DNA of 64,000 nucleotides from Thelonectria olida (lineage: Eukaryota > Ascomycota > Sordariomycetes > Hypocreales > Nectriaceae). Shown one piece after another: positions 50,923 through 61,249 of the stretch. Location of the stretch: assembly GCA_020736575.1 (NCBI GenBank), contig JAGPYM010000004.1:2418001-2482000 (forward strand), written 5' to 3'. The position numbers were made by a program, and so were the translations under genes. The notes below the pieces were generated by a model that was not told the DNA's origin, ran no database searches, and worked only from the letters and a program-made list of their open reading frames with translations. The stretch's first letter is position 1. The number at the start of each line of letters is the position of its first letter.

Positions 50923-53796
50923 GACGACGAGAGAAACAGAGATGTCTCGAGTCACGAGGTCAAGAGAAGATGAAAAAGGGCAAGAGCCAAAGGCGACTAG
51001 AGGGCAAGTGCAAGAGAGAAGTGCAGGTGAATGGAAGGGGCAACAGAGAAAGTAAGTTGACTGCAGGCACGCTGCACCCTTCGAGTTGTTGTGATGAAGT
51101 GTGTAGAGAAGGGAAGTGGTGGGTGGAGGAGGGGAAAATGGAAAGGAAGGAAGAGAGGAAAGGTGGAAGTGGATAGAAGGGGGTGTTTTTATAGGACGGG
51201 GTTGTTCGGAGGATCACTCAGAACTCGCATTAGGGGCAGTCAACACGCGAGGGAGGACGGGTTTAGGGCTCGGCACGCGTTACAGGAGGGCAGATGATAA
51301 ATAAACAGGCACCTAAGGGGAGGTACGTACGTTACGTTAGGGGGGCAGACGTGTGGGATCCCAGCAACCAGCTGCCCAGGTGCCAGCAGCTGTCCAGATG
51401 ATGAGACTCTGAGAAGGGGTGCCCTACGGGCTCATCGGGTAGTCGAACTGCCGGTGCGAGGCGACATGACGTTGAACAGATCAGTCAAATGGTTCTAGAT
51501 AGCTACCTACTTAAGTTGGCCGTGTTCCAACTTCCGTGATGAGGTATCCTCAGAGCAATTCCAACCCAAGTGAAGCTCCCATACTGCTCAAGCAAGCTGA
51601 GAGAATAAGAATTTCCATCTTTATCCATATTAGTCTCTCTATTGTCCCATGATTCTCACTCTCAATCTAAGTTCACATGGTCTCTCCTCGAAAACTGGAG
51701 GCGGCTGCCGGAGCTGGGCGAGAACCTGCTTCGAACTCGCTGCATAACTAGGTAAGTGCAAAAGAACTCGCAGAGCAAGAAACGCTCTCCGTCACCTGTC
51801 GAGAAAATTGAACCATACCATGTCCCCTTGGTCTCTCATTTCGACTTCAGGGGACATAGGCCATGGTTCGGAGGCAGTTCGTGCCCGCAGCTGGGGAGCA
51901 AGAACTTGGATGTAGTACTTCATTGCCTTCAAAACAAAGCTACAGTTCAGAGTGGAGTTGTCGAGTTGAGGTTTGCAACGGGGCGAGCCGCATGGTGTGC
52001 GGAAGAACGTTGGGCGCTCCACGTGCAGGGGCACTAATCAGAGATCAAGAGCAGAACAAAGGGACTGCATGACTACCGGAGAATTCGCCGACGAAAGCAA
52101 TCTCTGTGCTAGTGAGTCTTTCACATTTATCAGTCTGATCACATTCCTCGAGACTTGGTGTTCGGAGAGGGAATGGTTGATCCTCATGTGTCTACGCATC
52201 AACGTCCTCGATAACCCGCTCCCAAAACACATCTTCAAGGCCAAAATATGACAGTTAGGTAAGTGTGGTCCTTTCTCTTGTGCCCAATTACTCACTGTAT
52301 TCGAATCTCTGCCATCCCCATCGCGGCTATCGTCGCCCAGGAGGCAGTGGTTCTGGACGTGGTGTGTTGACAATGTGAAGCGAAGCCAGAAGCGCCCCTG
52401 ACACGGTCATAACCGTGTAGCAAAGCCCAAGCAATACTAACGGCGATTATGAATAGAAATATCATTAGCTACACCGTTGCGACCGAAACCGAAAAACCTC
52501 TCATTTCCGACAACTCTCCCACCAATCCACCGCTGAGCCCCTCCTTTCCGTCGAAGCTCGCCGCATGCACCCAACGAACACTCTCAAGGTGCAAGAAAAC
52601 GAACGACCAAAACAATAAAATAACCAGAACCGAGATAAAAGAAGTTGGAGGTCATCATTTTGAAGTCATTTCATCATCTGAATTGATGGTCAGAGGGTGG
52701 AAAGGAGGAGCTGCGCTGATGCTAAGAGTGCCTCCCTCCTCTGAAGGCCACCACCACTGCTTGGCTCTAGCTGGTACGGTACAGCTTCTCGTGATCGTGA
52801 CCATTTAGAAAATCTGGAGAATGCAGCCCCGTCGCCCTACCTTGAGTTGTGATTCTGTGCATTCCAACACATAGTGTATTTCTGACGCAGGTGAAGGGGG
52901 TCAGACTTTTGATTTTTATGACCGCCCCAGAACCGAACAAGCTTCCGCTCGTTGTTCTGGCATTCACCAGGAGTGTGCAGATGCATCCGTATTTGAAATG
53001 GGAGTAAAGGACGTCCCATGTACCCAATCACCACTGCATGTCTCCGATCTTTGACCTTGCCGTCTTGAATGTTTCGAGAGAGATTTCGTCAAGCAAATAC
53101 TGCACCGTCCATCTCACGTCTGTTGTGCCCCCCCAAAAAATAAGCTCTTCTTCCCCACCGTCATGGGAGGGGGGAGACCGATCTGCAGCTATTCCCCGGT
53201 GAGTCAGGCGGCGGGACAAGGGGGCAGCCCACCTCCCTCACCCACTCTGGCCTGCCCCTCCCCTCCCACTCCTCCCCTCTCGTCTCCAGACTCCAAGAAA
53301 CTTCAAACAGAGACCCTCCTTGATCACCACACTGATCAGGGATCGCATCATTTTGTTAAAGCCAGGGCGTACCAACAGGCAAATAGGGCGTGGCCTTGTG
53401 GAGAAAGCTCCAGGCAGATTCGCTCCGCCGCAGACCGAACAACCAACACAAGACGGTACGTACAGACAGGCAGCCGTCAGCCGCACTACGACGTGGAGAA
53501 GCTAGGGACGTTGGAGCGTTCTGACAGGCGTCGTCTCCATCAAATATTATGGGCTTGCCATACCCCAGAGGCTCGAACTGTCTTGCACGAGTCGACAAGT
53601 TACTTTCCCTTGACTCACCGGCGGGCACCGTCTGTTCCTTGTCACCCCTTCTTTGCCGAAGCCACACCTCCAGGCTGGAACACAGGCCTATAAAGCTAAC
53701 GTCTTCACCCCTCCAGACAATCAGACTCGCAGACTCTCAGACATCCTCCCTCTTTCCATCGGGCTTTGTTTGTTCCGCTGAACCAGAACCGCAACC
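50923..53796. other. Long intergenic region
   Basis: About 2.9 kb between two divergent genes. Only short open frames occur, none with domain-like composition. A short frame at 51678-51752 ends just before a GTAAGT site but leads nowhere that I could follow. A pyrimidine-rich leader precedes the DUF2828 gene. Confidence 0.45.
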
Positions 53797-56394
53797 ATGG
53801 ATTCGACCACCGACTCCTCGCAGCCTTGGTTCCTCCAGTCGTCCTACCCGGTCCTCTTCCCGGCCCATGACGCCCTGAAGAAGTCCCAGGTAGACTTTGA
53901 GGCTTTCCTCCAGCAGGATCTCGGTCGTCGCCATGATGAGGCTGCGGCTGACTCTGCTGCGGCAAGCAACGATAAGCCCATGACCGACGTCGATGAGTCG
54001 GAGACTTTCACCCTTGTCACTGACTCCACGTCAGCGGAAATCCGGAAGGCCGTCGACGAAATGCAGGTTGATGACCAGGAGAAACCAGACCCTGCTTCAT
54101 CCCACCCCTTTATGGAGGGCTTGCGCAACCATGGCAAGCAGGGAGAGGTTCGGAACCTGGAAGGCATGACGACGACTACTAATGGCGACTTGACCTACTC
54201 ATCTTCCGACGATGCTCTCGTCGATCTATTCCAAGAGCTCGAGGAAGTTGTTACTGGTCCGCGTCTATCTCAACTTCTCCAGAGTGCCTGGGCTTCCGAC
54301 CCCCTTTCCACCCTTAAGATCATCCTTAATGCCCGATCCATCCATCTTGGCAAGAGTTCTAGGACCACCTTCTACCGCTGCGCGGGCTGGCTGGCCCAGA
54401 ACCATCCCTTGACCCTGGTAGCAAACCTCCGTTGGCTGAGCCGCCCCGTCATCGAGAAGAAGGCTAAGAAGGAGGGCGAGGATGACATTGTCATCGTCGA
54501 CGACAAGGATGAAGACGACCCCACTAAGCACGACGTTCAACATGGTGTCGCCCATGGATACTGGAAGGATCTTCTCAACATCCTGGCCCTGGCGGCCAAT
54601 GAGAAACTCAGTGTGTTGTCCGACCCTCGGGATGTCCTGAACAGCAAGAACCCTGGCATCATTCGAGGTAAGAGTGTACGTAAACTGCGCACTCAACTCG
54701 CTCGTCGAGGCGGAAGGACACGAGCTCGAGGACGTGGAGGGGCCCGTGGGCGCGGAGGAGCCAGTCGTCTTAGCCGAAGCGTGAGCGAAGAAAGCACGCC
54801 CGCCAAGAAGGAGAATGTCGATCCCAAGGTGGCCAGACACCAGACTCGGGACGAGCGCCACCAGAATGCCATAGAAGCCTTCAAAGCCAACCCTGTGTAT
54901 CGCGCAATTCACCTGACTGTGTCTCGACTCTTCGCGGAGCAGCTCGAGGCTGACCTGCATGCCCTCCGTGGGAACGATGCTAAGGCCAAGCGAACTATCT
55001 CGTTGTGTGGCAAGTGGGCTCCCTCACACGACCACTTCCACGACAAGCACACCTTCATTATTAGCTCCATCGCCGAGATTCTTTATCCCCGTGACTCACT
55101 GGATGCCCTTTCGCCCACGGATAACCGAGAGACATATCTGCGACACGCCCGCGAGGAATACCGAAAGGATACGTCCGCTCTGCGCAAGCACCTTGACATT
55201 GTCGAGAGGAACCTCACCGCCAGAACATACGAGAACATCAAGTACGACCGCCTGCCATCAATCGCCATGAATAAGTATGCCAAGCTCTTCGTTGAAAGGG
55301 ATCTGGAACGGTTCGAGAAGTACATCGACAAAGTCGCCGAGGGCAAGGCTCAGATCTCTGGTGCCACATTGCTCCCGTCAACACTCATCCACAGCCTCAG
55401 GGTCAACTATTCGACCGGTCAGCTAACCGAGGCGAGGAAGGCGACAATGTCGGCTGGTGAACTAGTCCAGGCGAAAATCAGCGCGATCGAGTCAAAGGTG
55501 GTTGACGGTCAATGGAACACCCTAGTGCAGCGCCTCAGGGACTCTGGCACATTGGAGAACTGCATCGCTGTGTGTGATGTCTCTGGGAGCATGACTAGTC
55601 CTGTGTTCCCGGACAAGACAACTCCGATGGACTCAGCAATTGGCCTGTCACTGCTTATTGCCGAAGTCACCAAGACTCCATTCAATGGATCTTTCATCAC
55701 CTTTAGCGCAGAGCCCGAGGTGGTCAACCTCGACATGACCAAGTCGCTGAGCGAAAAGATATCCTCGATGGAGTCTTCCAACTGGGGCATGTCGACAGAC
55801 TTTGTCGCCGTCTTTGAGAGACTCCTTCTCCCCATGGCCATCCAAAACAAGCTGAAGAAGGAGGACATGGTGAAGCGTGTCTTTGTCTTCAGTGACATGC
55901 AGTTTAACGATGCGGCTCAAGACAACGGTTGGGGACCCGGGTATGGCCGACGAAGAGAGGTCAATGTCTGGACCACGTCCTACGAGAGAATCCAAGAAGC
56001 TTTTGCGAAGGCTGGTTACGACATGCCGGAGCTTGTGTTCTGGAACCTGGCTGGCGGTGGTGCGGGCATCAGTGATATGAGCCTCCCCACCCCGACAAAC
56101 CCGATCGAGTCCAGTAACCCGTTCAATGCCCTCGCGCCTAAGCCGGTCAACGCAGCTGAAGAGGGGACGTGCTTGGTTAGCGGTTACTCTCAGGCCCTGT
56201 TGAAGGTCTTCTTGGACAGTGGATCTTTTGAAGAGCCAGAAGACGACGAAGACGACGAGATTGTCATCACCAAGGACGGCGATGACGTGAAGGAGGAAGA
56301 GCCTAAGAAGAAGAAGGCAAAGATGAATCCCATCTCAATTGTCCGAAAGGCAATCAGCCACAAGGCTTATGACATGCTCAAAGTTGTTGATTAA
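53797..56394 (+). CDS. DUF2828 protein with vWA domain and RG-rich insert
   Basis: Single exon, 865 aa. The DUF2828/TROVE-like helical region appears as HPFMEGLRNHGK, LSQLLQSAWASDPLSTLKII and TTFYRCAGWLAQNHPLTLVA, continuing to RTISLCGKWAPSHDHFHDKH. A C-terminal von Willebrand A domain has an intact MIDAS, DVSGSM at about residue 592, with SNWGMSTDFVAVFERLL supplying the later metal ligand. An insert of Arg-Gly repeats (GGRTRARGRGGARGRGGAS, about 307-326) is a typical RNA-contacting tract. TROVE plus vWA is the layout of Ro60, a binder of misfolded RNA, so an RNA-related role is plausible but inferred. The acidic/Lys tail (EDDEDDEIV, PKKKKAK) could carry a nuclear signal. Confidence 0.88.
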   Translation: MDSTTDSSQPWFLQSSYPVLFPAHDALKKSQVDFEAFLQQDLGRRHDEAAADSAAASNDKPMTDVDESETFTLVTDSTSAEIRKAVDEMQVDDQEKPDPASSHPFMEGLRNHGKQGEVRNLEGMTTTTNGDLTYSSSDDALVDLFQELEEVVTGPRLSQLLQSAWASDPLSTLKIILNARSIHLGKSSRTTFYRCAGWLAQNHPLTLVANLRWLSRPVIEKKAKKEGEDDIVIVDDKDEDDPTKHDVQHGVAHGYWKDLLNILALAANEKLSVLSDPRDVLNSKNPGIIRGKSVRKLRTQLARRGGRTRARGRGGARGRGGASRLSRSVSEESTPAKKENVDPKVARHQTRDERHQNAIEAFKANPVYRAIHLTVSRLFAEQLEADLHALRGNDAKAKRTISLCGKWAPSHDHFHDKHTFIISSIAEILYPRDSLDALSPTDNRETYLRHAREEYRKDTSALRKHLDIVERNLTARTYENIKYDRLPSIAMNKYAKLFVERDLERFEKYIDKVAEGKAQISGATLLPSTLIHSLRVNYSTGQLTEARKATMSAGELVQAKISAIESKVVDGQWNTLVQRLRDSGTLENCIAVCDVSGSMTSPVFPDKTTPMDSAIGLSLLIAEVTKTPFNGSFITFSAEPEVVNLDMTKSLSEKISSMESSNWGMSTDFVAVFERLLLPMAIQNKLKKEDMVKRVFVFSDMQFNDAAQDNGWGPGYGRRREVNVWTTSYERIQEAFAKAGYDMPELVFWNLAGGGAGISDMSLPTPTNPIESSNPFNALAPKPVNAAEEGTCLVSGYSQALLKVFLDSGSFEEPEDDEDDEIVITKDGDDVKEEEPKKKKAKMNPISIVRKAISHKAYDMLKVVD

Positions 56395-56792
56395 GAGCAT
56401 ATAAGCTGTTAGCTTTGATGAGATGATGAATAATGATACCCCAAAACAATACTAGTATGAGTCTAGCCTTCAATTAAGAAATGTCTTTCAATCAAAACAC
56501 CGTCTCATGGCGTGCACTAAGCCTGTGAATGATGGATGGTCCATTTCCAGATAAATGTGCTCAACTGAAAAGCTGTCCGACAAGACTTCACAATACGAGT
56601 GGAACATGTGTTGGGATGCTGGTTAGGATATAATCATCATTATAAGATAAGCTGAGACGGTCTGGTAAAGCAATTTGTTGCCTCTCGCAGTATCCCTTTC
56701 TTTCGCTTTATCGAGAAAACCACCAAGACGCCAAATAGAACCACCGGCAGCAAAAGTCGACAGAAATCCCAAACGCTAGATATCCTACGCCC
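56395..56792. other. Intergenic region between convergent genes
   Basis: About 400 bp between the 3' ends of the DUF2828 and PIP kinase genes. No feature is recognised. Confidence 0.5.
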
Positions 56793-57902
56793 TCATGTCT
56801 CGATGAACATCTCGTCCACCATTTTCAGAAACCGCTCCCGATACTCCCACGGCTCAGCCGTAATCGTCATCGGGCCCTTGTGCGCCAGCTTGTTGAACAG
56901 CTTCACAATGCCCGTCATGGTCCGCGCCTGCAGCGAGTGCTTGGCCCAGAAAAAGTCCAGCACCACCACGCGATACGTCCACCGCCCGTCGACGTCGTCC
57001 ACGCCGCTGCGCCATGTGCCGGCGTTGGACGGGACGGTCGGCACGGGCGACGAGCGCGACGGAATCGAGTTGGAGCCTGGGTAGCGCACGAGGAAGAGGG
57101 AGTAGTCGACGGCGTTGTTGCTTGCCAGAAGCTTAGTATCCGCCTCTAGGAGCTGCAGGAGCTCTTTCTTGCGTTCGGGCGAGAGGTGGACTTTCTCCGG
57201 GAACTCGTCGATGAGACGGTCTAGGACACTGTCGGGCGCAAGTCTCCCGTCTGCAATGTCTCGCTCGGGAAAGAAGTAGTCGTTGGGCTTGAGGTCGTAC
57301 GTCTCCCACCGCTCCTTGCCCTCGTCCGTTTCCTCGGCGCCCTTGCCGAAGAGCAGGTTCTCCATGATGATGTGGTGCGTGGGCGCGGTGCCCAAGGCGC
57401 CGCCGATGGAAGCATGCGGAGCGTAGATCAAATCGGTAATACGCACGAGCAAGCTATGCGGTTCGGCGCGCATGTGCGCAATGTAGGGCTCCAGCAGCTC
57501 GTTGACGAAAAAGTCATGCTCGAAGCGCCTGGGAAGCGACTTGATCAGGTACTTTGCATTTGGCGTGGTGAAGAAGGTCGATCCGCTGTAGCCCAAGTCG
57601 CCGGCGGGAACGAGCTGTGCAACGTAATCCTCGGGTTTATGATGCCTGCCGTTCCGCCTCCTCGACGCCTCCTCCTCGTCGCCTGGTGCCTTGAAGGACT
57701 CGGCATATTCGTCTTCGTCGAGTTCCCAGACGTCGTCGCGCAGGGCGAGGAAGTCAATGGGGCGGTAGCGGGAGAGGAAGAGCTTGAAGAAGCGGAAGAA
57801 GGAGAGGATGATCCTGACGATGCTTCTGTTGGCGGCTGTGCTGTATCTGCGGAGGATGGCTCTGGCGATGGAGGCTGAGATGCGGGAGGATCGTATCTTC
57901 AT
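56793..57902 (-). CDS. Divergent phosphatidylinositol phosphate kinase (PIPK domain only)
   Basis: Single exon, 369 aa. The PIPK core is visible: a nucleotide loop GYSGSTFFTTPNAKYLIKSL with Lys121 as likely ATP-binding residue, RFEHDFFVNELLEPY, and HIIMENLLFG. NNAVDYSLFLVRYP follows, with Asp266 at the DYSL catalytic position, and VVVLDFFWAKHSLQ has Asp316 at the metal-binding position. The usual DLKGS motif is replaced by DLKPNDYFF (203-211), so it departs from Mss4-type PIP5-kinases. The N-terminal 50 residues are basic and hydrophobic (RIILSFFRFFKLFLSRYR), suggesting membrane or organelle attachment. Active or not, and on which lipid, cannot be told from sequence. Confidence 0.83.
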   Translation of the reverse strand: MKIRSSRISASIARAILRRYSTAANRSIVRIILSFFRFFKLFLSRYRPIDFLALRDDVWELDEDEYAESFKAPGDEEEASRRRNGRHHKPEDYVAQLVPAGDLGYSGSTFFTTPNAKYLIKSLPRRFEHDFFVNELLEPYIAHMRAEPHSLLVRITDLIYAPHASIGGALGTAPTHHIIMENLLFGKGAEETDEGKERWETYDLKPNDYFFPERDIADGRLAPDSVLDRLIDEFPEKVHLSPERKKELLQLLEADTKLLASNNAVDYSLFLVRYPGSNSIPSRSSPVPTVPSNAGTWRSGVDDVDGRWTYRVVVLDFFWAKHSLQARTMTGIVKLFNKLAHKGPMTITAEPWEYRERFLKMVDEMFIET

Positions 57903-58579
57903 GGCGAATCAGGCTGTCACACGCTCTCTAGTCTTGAAAACAAAGCCGAGTTCTCTCTATCAAAAGCAAGAAGAAACTAGAGCCTGACTTTTGCCTAGAA
58001 ATTGACCTGACGTGAAAGGTGGAAGAAAGCTGTGAGATCCTTCTCAGAGTGTTGCTCATCACGAAAGAAAGGACAAGAACCGTGACGTCACTGTGCGTAT
58101 CCATTCCAACGCACATGAACATGTGATGGTGGGACGTGAAACATGAAAACAGGATCAGCACCATCAAGAGAACTCAGATGAGAAAAGAGACACACGCTTT
58201 TTATCTATTATCAGCATCAATGCATCGACGCTGCTGAAATCCCGACATTAATCTATCTTCCTGTGACTGTAATGAAATGATATGCTTCGCTCTCCATGAT
58301 GCCTCAGCGCCTTTCGCTCCCAGTCTCAAAAGTATACAACGACAACCAAGAAAAAAAAAAAATTGGCAGAAATGGCAAAGCAACAAAGAAAATGATGGAA
58401 AATAATGAAAATCGTCTCGCTCTCTCAGTCGGCTTTTTATACTCGGTTGTGGTGTCGTCCCTACTAGGAGCTCGTCGTCGAGGTTCCCATCCTTGAACCT
58501 CGTTCGATCATGCCTTTGTGTTTCAATCCATATCCTCGACCCAACTCCAAACTCAATCATCTTTCAAGTCATGAATGCT
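57903..58579. other. Intergenic region upstream of the PIP kinase gene
   Basis: About 680 bp with the PIP kinase promoter and the 3' flank of the Prm10-like gene. It includes a run of A at about 58350-58361. Nothing else is recognised. Confidence 0.5.
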
Positions 58580-61249
58580 CTAGAAACTGAACAAACCACT
58601 CCTCCTCTTGCCGAGCGGGTAGACGATCAGAGCACTCATAAACAACCCCACGCTGATTCCAATAGCAACCTGGATGACCTTGAGTAGGACAGTAAAAGCT
58701 GTTACATCAAGGCTGGTCGTGCTGGAGCTGCTGGCAGTTCCATTCTGGTTTCGAGTGAGTTCGTCGGCCGATGTGATGCTAGCTAGCAAAGAACCACCAG
58801 CGGCGAGACCCGAAGGCACCTGTACGAAAATGGCCGGAAGCATGGCAGCGGCAGCAAGACTGTACCCGACCTTCCGAGGCTTCTTCTCAAGACTACCAGG
58901 GGTGGAATGTCCGGACTCTGGATCGCTCGACGAGGGAAGCGACCACGCATCAGAAGACCTCTTTTTCGACAGCCTTGATCCAACCCTGAAATTCCACCAC
59001 TCAACCAGGTCAAGCCATGCATTCTCAACGTGTCTTCCCAATCGCGAGTACAAGTTTGCGAGAACTCCAATGGTCAAAGCCCCCAGCATGTTCGAGATCT
59101 GGCTGTTGGATTGGAAGTAGTCGCTGCAGTAGCTGTTCACACAGAAACCAGCAAGCGACATAAGGATCATGACGGGTGTCTGCTTCCACTTGGCTTGGTT
59201 GATGAGGCAGAGACACAAGGTAAATGCGGGGACAAACAAAAAGTACCATCCGCGGTGAAGAGGATCAGAACAAGTCGACTTGCTAACGGCATTTGAATCC
59301 ATCATGCCGTAAAGCGATGTTCCGATGGTGATACCGTATCCCAAGAACAGTGTGTAGATCATAGCGTGCACCATACGCACGCTACCAGCAACAATGTTGG
59401 CACTTTGAAGTTCCAGAGAGCTGCAGAGAACCATGTATCCGGGGAGAATCAGTGCAATGCTGCTCTGGGCTAGAGCACTGAAGCAAAAAGTCTGGCCTCC
59501 ATTGATAGAGCCAAGGCCGCGGGATATGAAGGATGTGATGACGGCCGCCGTTACTTCAAAGACATTGGAGTAAAGCTCGTTGCTAGGGGCAAGAACCAAT
59601 TGAAGGACGCCAACAATACATCCAAGCATGAAGGCAAAGGGCAAATCGATGAAGCGGCCTTGGAAGGCAAAAGGCGCCACACAGGCCGACGCCACGCCGT
59701 ACAGGAAAACCCGAAACCAGGTGTTGAACTTGTTGGATCTCTCCATAACATCTTCCAGTCGCTTAGTCGCCTCTTCCGCTCCCAGTTTGTCGTGTACAAC
59801 TTCCTTGTAAATGTTGTGGACATCTCGAAGACGACCCAGGTCAATTCCCTGAGTGACACGGACGAGCTTCACCTCCGTGGTGTGGGTTGTGCTGTCGTCG
59901 AAGCTAATAATCATGCACCCGGGGATGTACAAGAATTGGCCTTCGATCTCGAGCACTCGGGAGGACATGGTCATGTACTCTTCAAGTCGATGAGTTGGGG
60001 CACCATACATCATGAGTGCCCGGCAAAGCTTCAGAAGATAACGATGACGCGCCATGATGCCGGCGATGTGGACAGTGATTCGCATCCGGTCTTTCTTCTT
60101 CGGAGGGGGTGTTTGTTTGAGTTTCTCGGCCCAATGATCGGATATCTCCGTAGAGGCTGGGGCAGCAAACATGGAAGAAGACTTCATGAGCTCAGTGAGA
60201 GCCAACGAGGAAGATGAGTTGCGGGCTTTGTGATGGTTGAACAAGCCACTGCTCGGTCGTGACCTGGGAGTTCCAAATACTGAAGACGGTCGAGAGGTCG
60301 GCGGCGAAGGGCGAGGTGACATCAGAGGAGTTCCGGGTGCGCTGGTAGTTGGCGTGTTAAGGCCACTGCTGGGACTGCCCGATTTATCGTCATGATACAG
60401 CTTCAGGAGAGAAGAGAGAATACCACCACGGTATTTGTCGGGTCTCGGAACGTAGTCGTGTGCATATGCCTGCTCAAGCACCGGGGTTGTAGTGCCAGAG
60501 GCGCTCCCACGGGACTTGTGGACGAACAAATCCTTCTTCCCCTTCTTCATGTGAGACTTGACCAGCTTCTCTGCGAGAGTGTGGTTTTCGAAATCATCAG
60601 AGTCCACCCTTGGTACTCGTTGCCGAAGATGAGAGCCTTCTCCATCAAACACGGCCGTTCTTTTGACGGGGTAGTCTGTGTCACTATCATCTGTGTCTTC
60701 GACCAGGGCCTGGAATGTCGGTGGGTGTTGAAATTCGTTTGAGTTTCGTCTCGAACCTTGGGCTGAGTAGCTGCCTACAGAGACTGCCAGTCGATCTGCT
60801 CTATGACGAGCGTCGGTCATGGACTTGAGTTGACGCTGCGAAGCTTTGGACTCTGCCATATCGGCCTTTTGTCGTTCCTCAGGGGCGTCATAGCTGGTGT
60901 TGCGTCTCAATGCTGGCCTCGGGCGTTTCGGTGCCAAGGTTTCCGGGGTGCCAGGCGATGGTAGTTCCTCAACTCTGCGATCGTTTTCTCGTTCGGCTGT
61001 CAGGATCTTGGTCAAGGCGATGCTTAATTCGACAGCATCCGGAGCTCCCGGGGGGGTCTGGCCAGGAACGAGTTTAGGAGAGGCGCTTGGTGAAAAGATG
61101 ACTTCATCCTTGTTAAAGAATGCTCGACTTCCTGTGCTGTCTTGTCCGGCACTGTTGCTGCTGGTGTGAAATCCCACTCGCTTCTTTTCCTTGCGGAGAG
61201 GCGTGGGGACCTCAGTAGGGCTGTTGCTCTCGTTCTGTTTGGGCGACAT
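58580..61249 (-). CDS. Prm10-like membrane protein (ThrE family)
   Basis: Single exon, 889 aa. A long cytosolic N-terminal half rich in Ser, Pro and Arg (KKRVGFHTSS, PALRRNTSYDAPEE, GTTTPVLEQAYAHDYVPRPD) precedes the membrane part. The ThrE domain starts at RHRYLLKLCRALMMYGAPTH, with HRLEEYMTMSSRVLEIEGQF and YIPGCMIISFDD, which are hallmarks of yeast Prm10 and the bacterial threonine/serine exporter ThrE. About ten hydrophobic segments follow in two halves, including GGQTFCFSALAQSSIALILP and the last VIQVAIGISVGLFMSALIVY. Yeast Prm10 is pheromone-induced and of unknown transport function. No introns are seen. Confidence 0.92.
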   Translation of the reverse strand: MSPKQNESNSPTEVPTPLRKEKKRVGFHTSSNSAGQDSTGSRAFFNKDEVIFSPSASPKLVPGQTPPGAPDAVELSIALTKILTAERENDRRVEELPSPGTPETLAPKRPRPALRRNTSYDAPEERQKADMAESKASQRQLKSMTDARHRADRLAVSVGSYSAQGSRRNSNEFQHPPTFQALVEDTDDSDTDYPVKRTAVFDGEGSHLRQRVPRVDSDDFENHTLAEKLVKSHMKKGKKDLFVHKSRGSASGTTTPVLEQAYAHDYVPRPDKYRGGILSSLLKLYHDDKSGSPSSGLNTPTTSAPGTPLMSPRPSPPTSRPSSVFGTPRSRPSSGLFNHHKARNSSSSLALTELMKSSSMFAAPASTEISDHWAEKLKQTPPPKKKDRMRITVHIAGIMARHRYLLKLCRALMMYGAPTHRLEEYMTMSSRVLEIEGQFLYIPGCMIISFDDSTTHTTEVKLVRVTQGIDLGRLRDVHNIYKEVVHDKLGAEEATKRLEDVMERSNKFNTWFRVFLYGVASACVAPFAFQGRFIDLPFAFMLGCIVGVLQLVLAPSNELYSNVFEVTAAVITSFISRGLGSINGGQTFCFSALAQSSIALILPGYMVLCSSLELQSANIVAGSVRMVHAMIYTLFLGYGITIGTSLYGMMDSNAVSKSTCSDPLHRGWYFLFVPAFTLCLCLINQAKWKQTPVMILMSLAGFCVNSYCSDYFQSNSQISNMLGALTIGVLANLYSRLGRHVENAWLDLVEWWNFRVGSRLSKKRSSDAWSLPSSSDPESGHSTPGSLEKKPRKVGYSLAAAAMLPAIFVQVPSGLAAGGSLLASITSADELTRNQNGTASSSSTTSLDVTAFTVLLKVIQVAIGISVGLFMSALIVYPLGKRRSGLFSF

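Noticed and set aside
51720..51755. B-box-like TTCGAAC suggesting a second tRNA
   Set aside because: The flanking bases do not form a T stem and no acceptor or anticodon arm can be folded.
59600..60217. A 205-codon plus-strand frame opposite the Prm10-like gene
   Set aside because: Antisense of a strongly conserved ThrE domain; no independent support.
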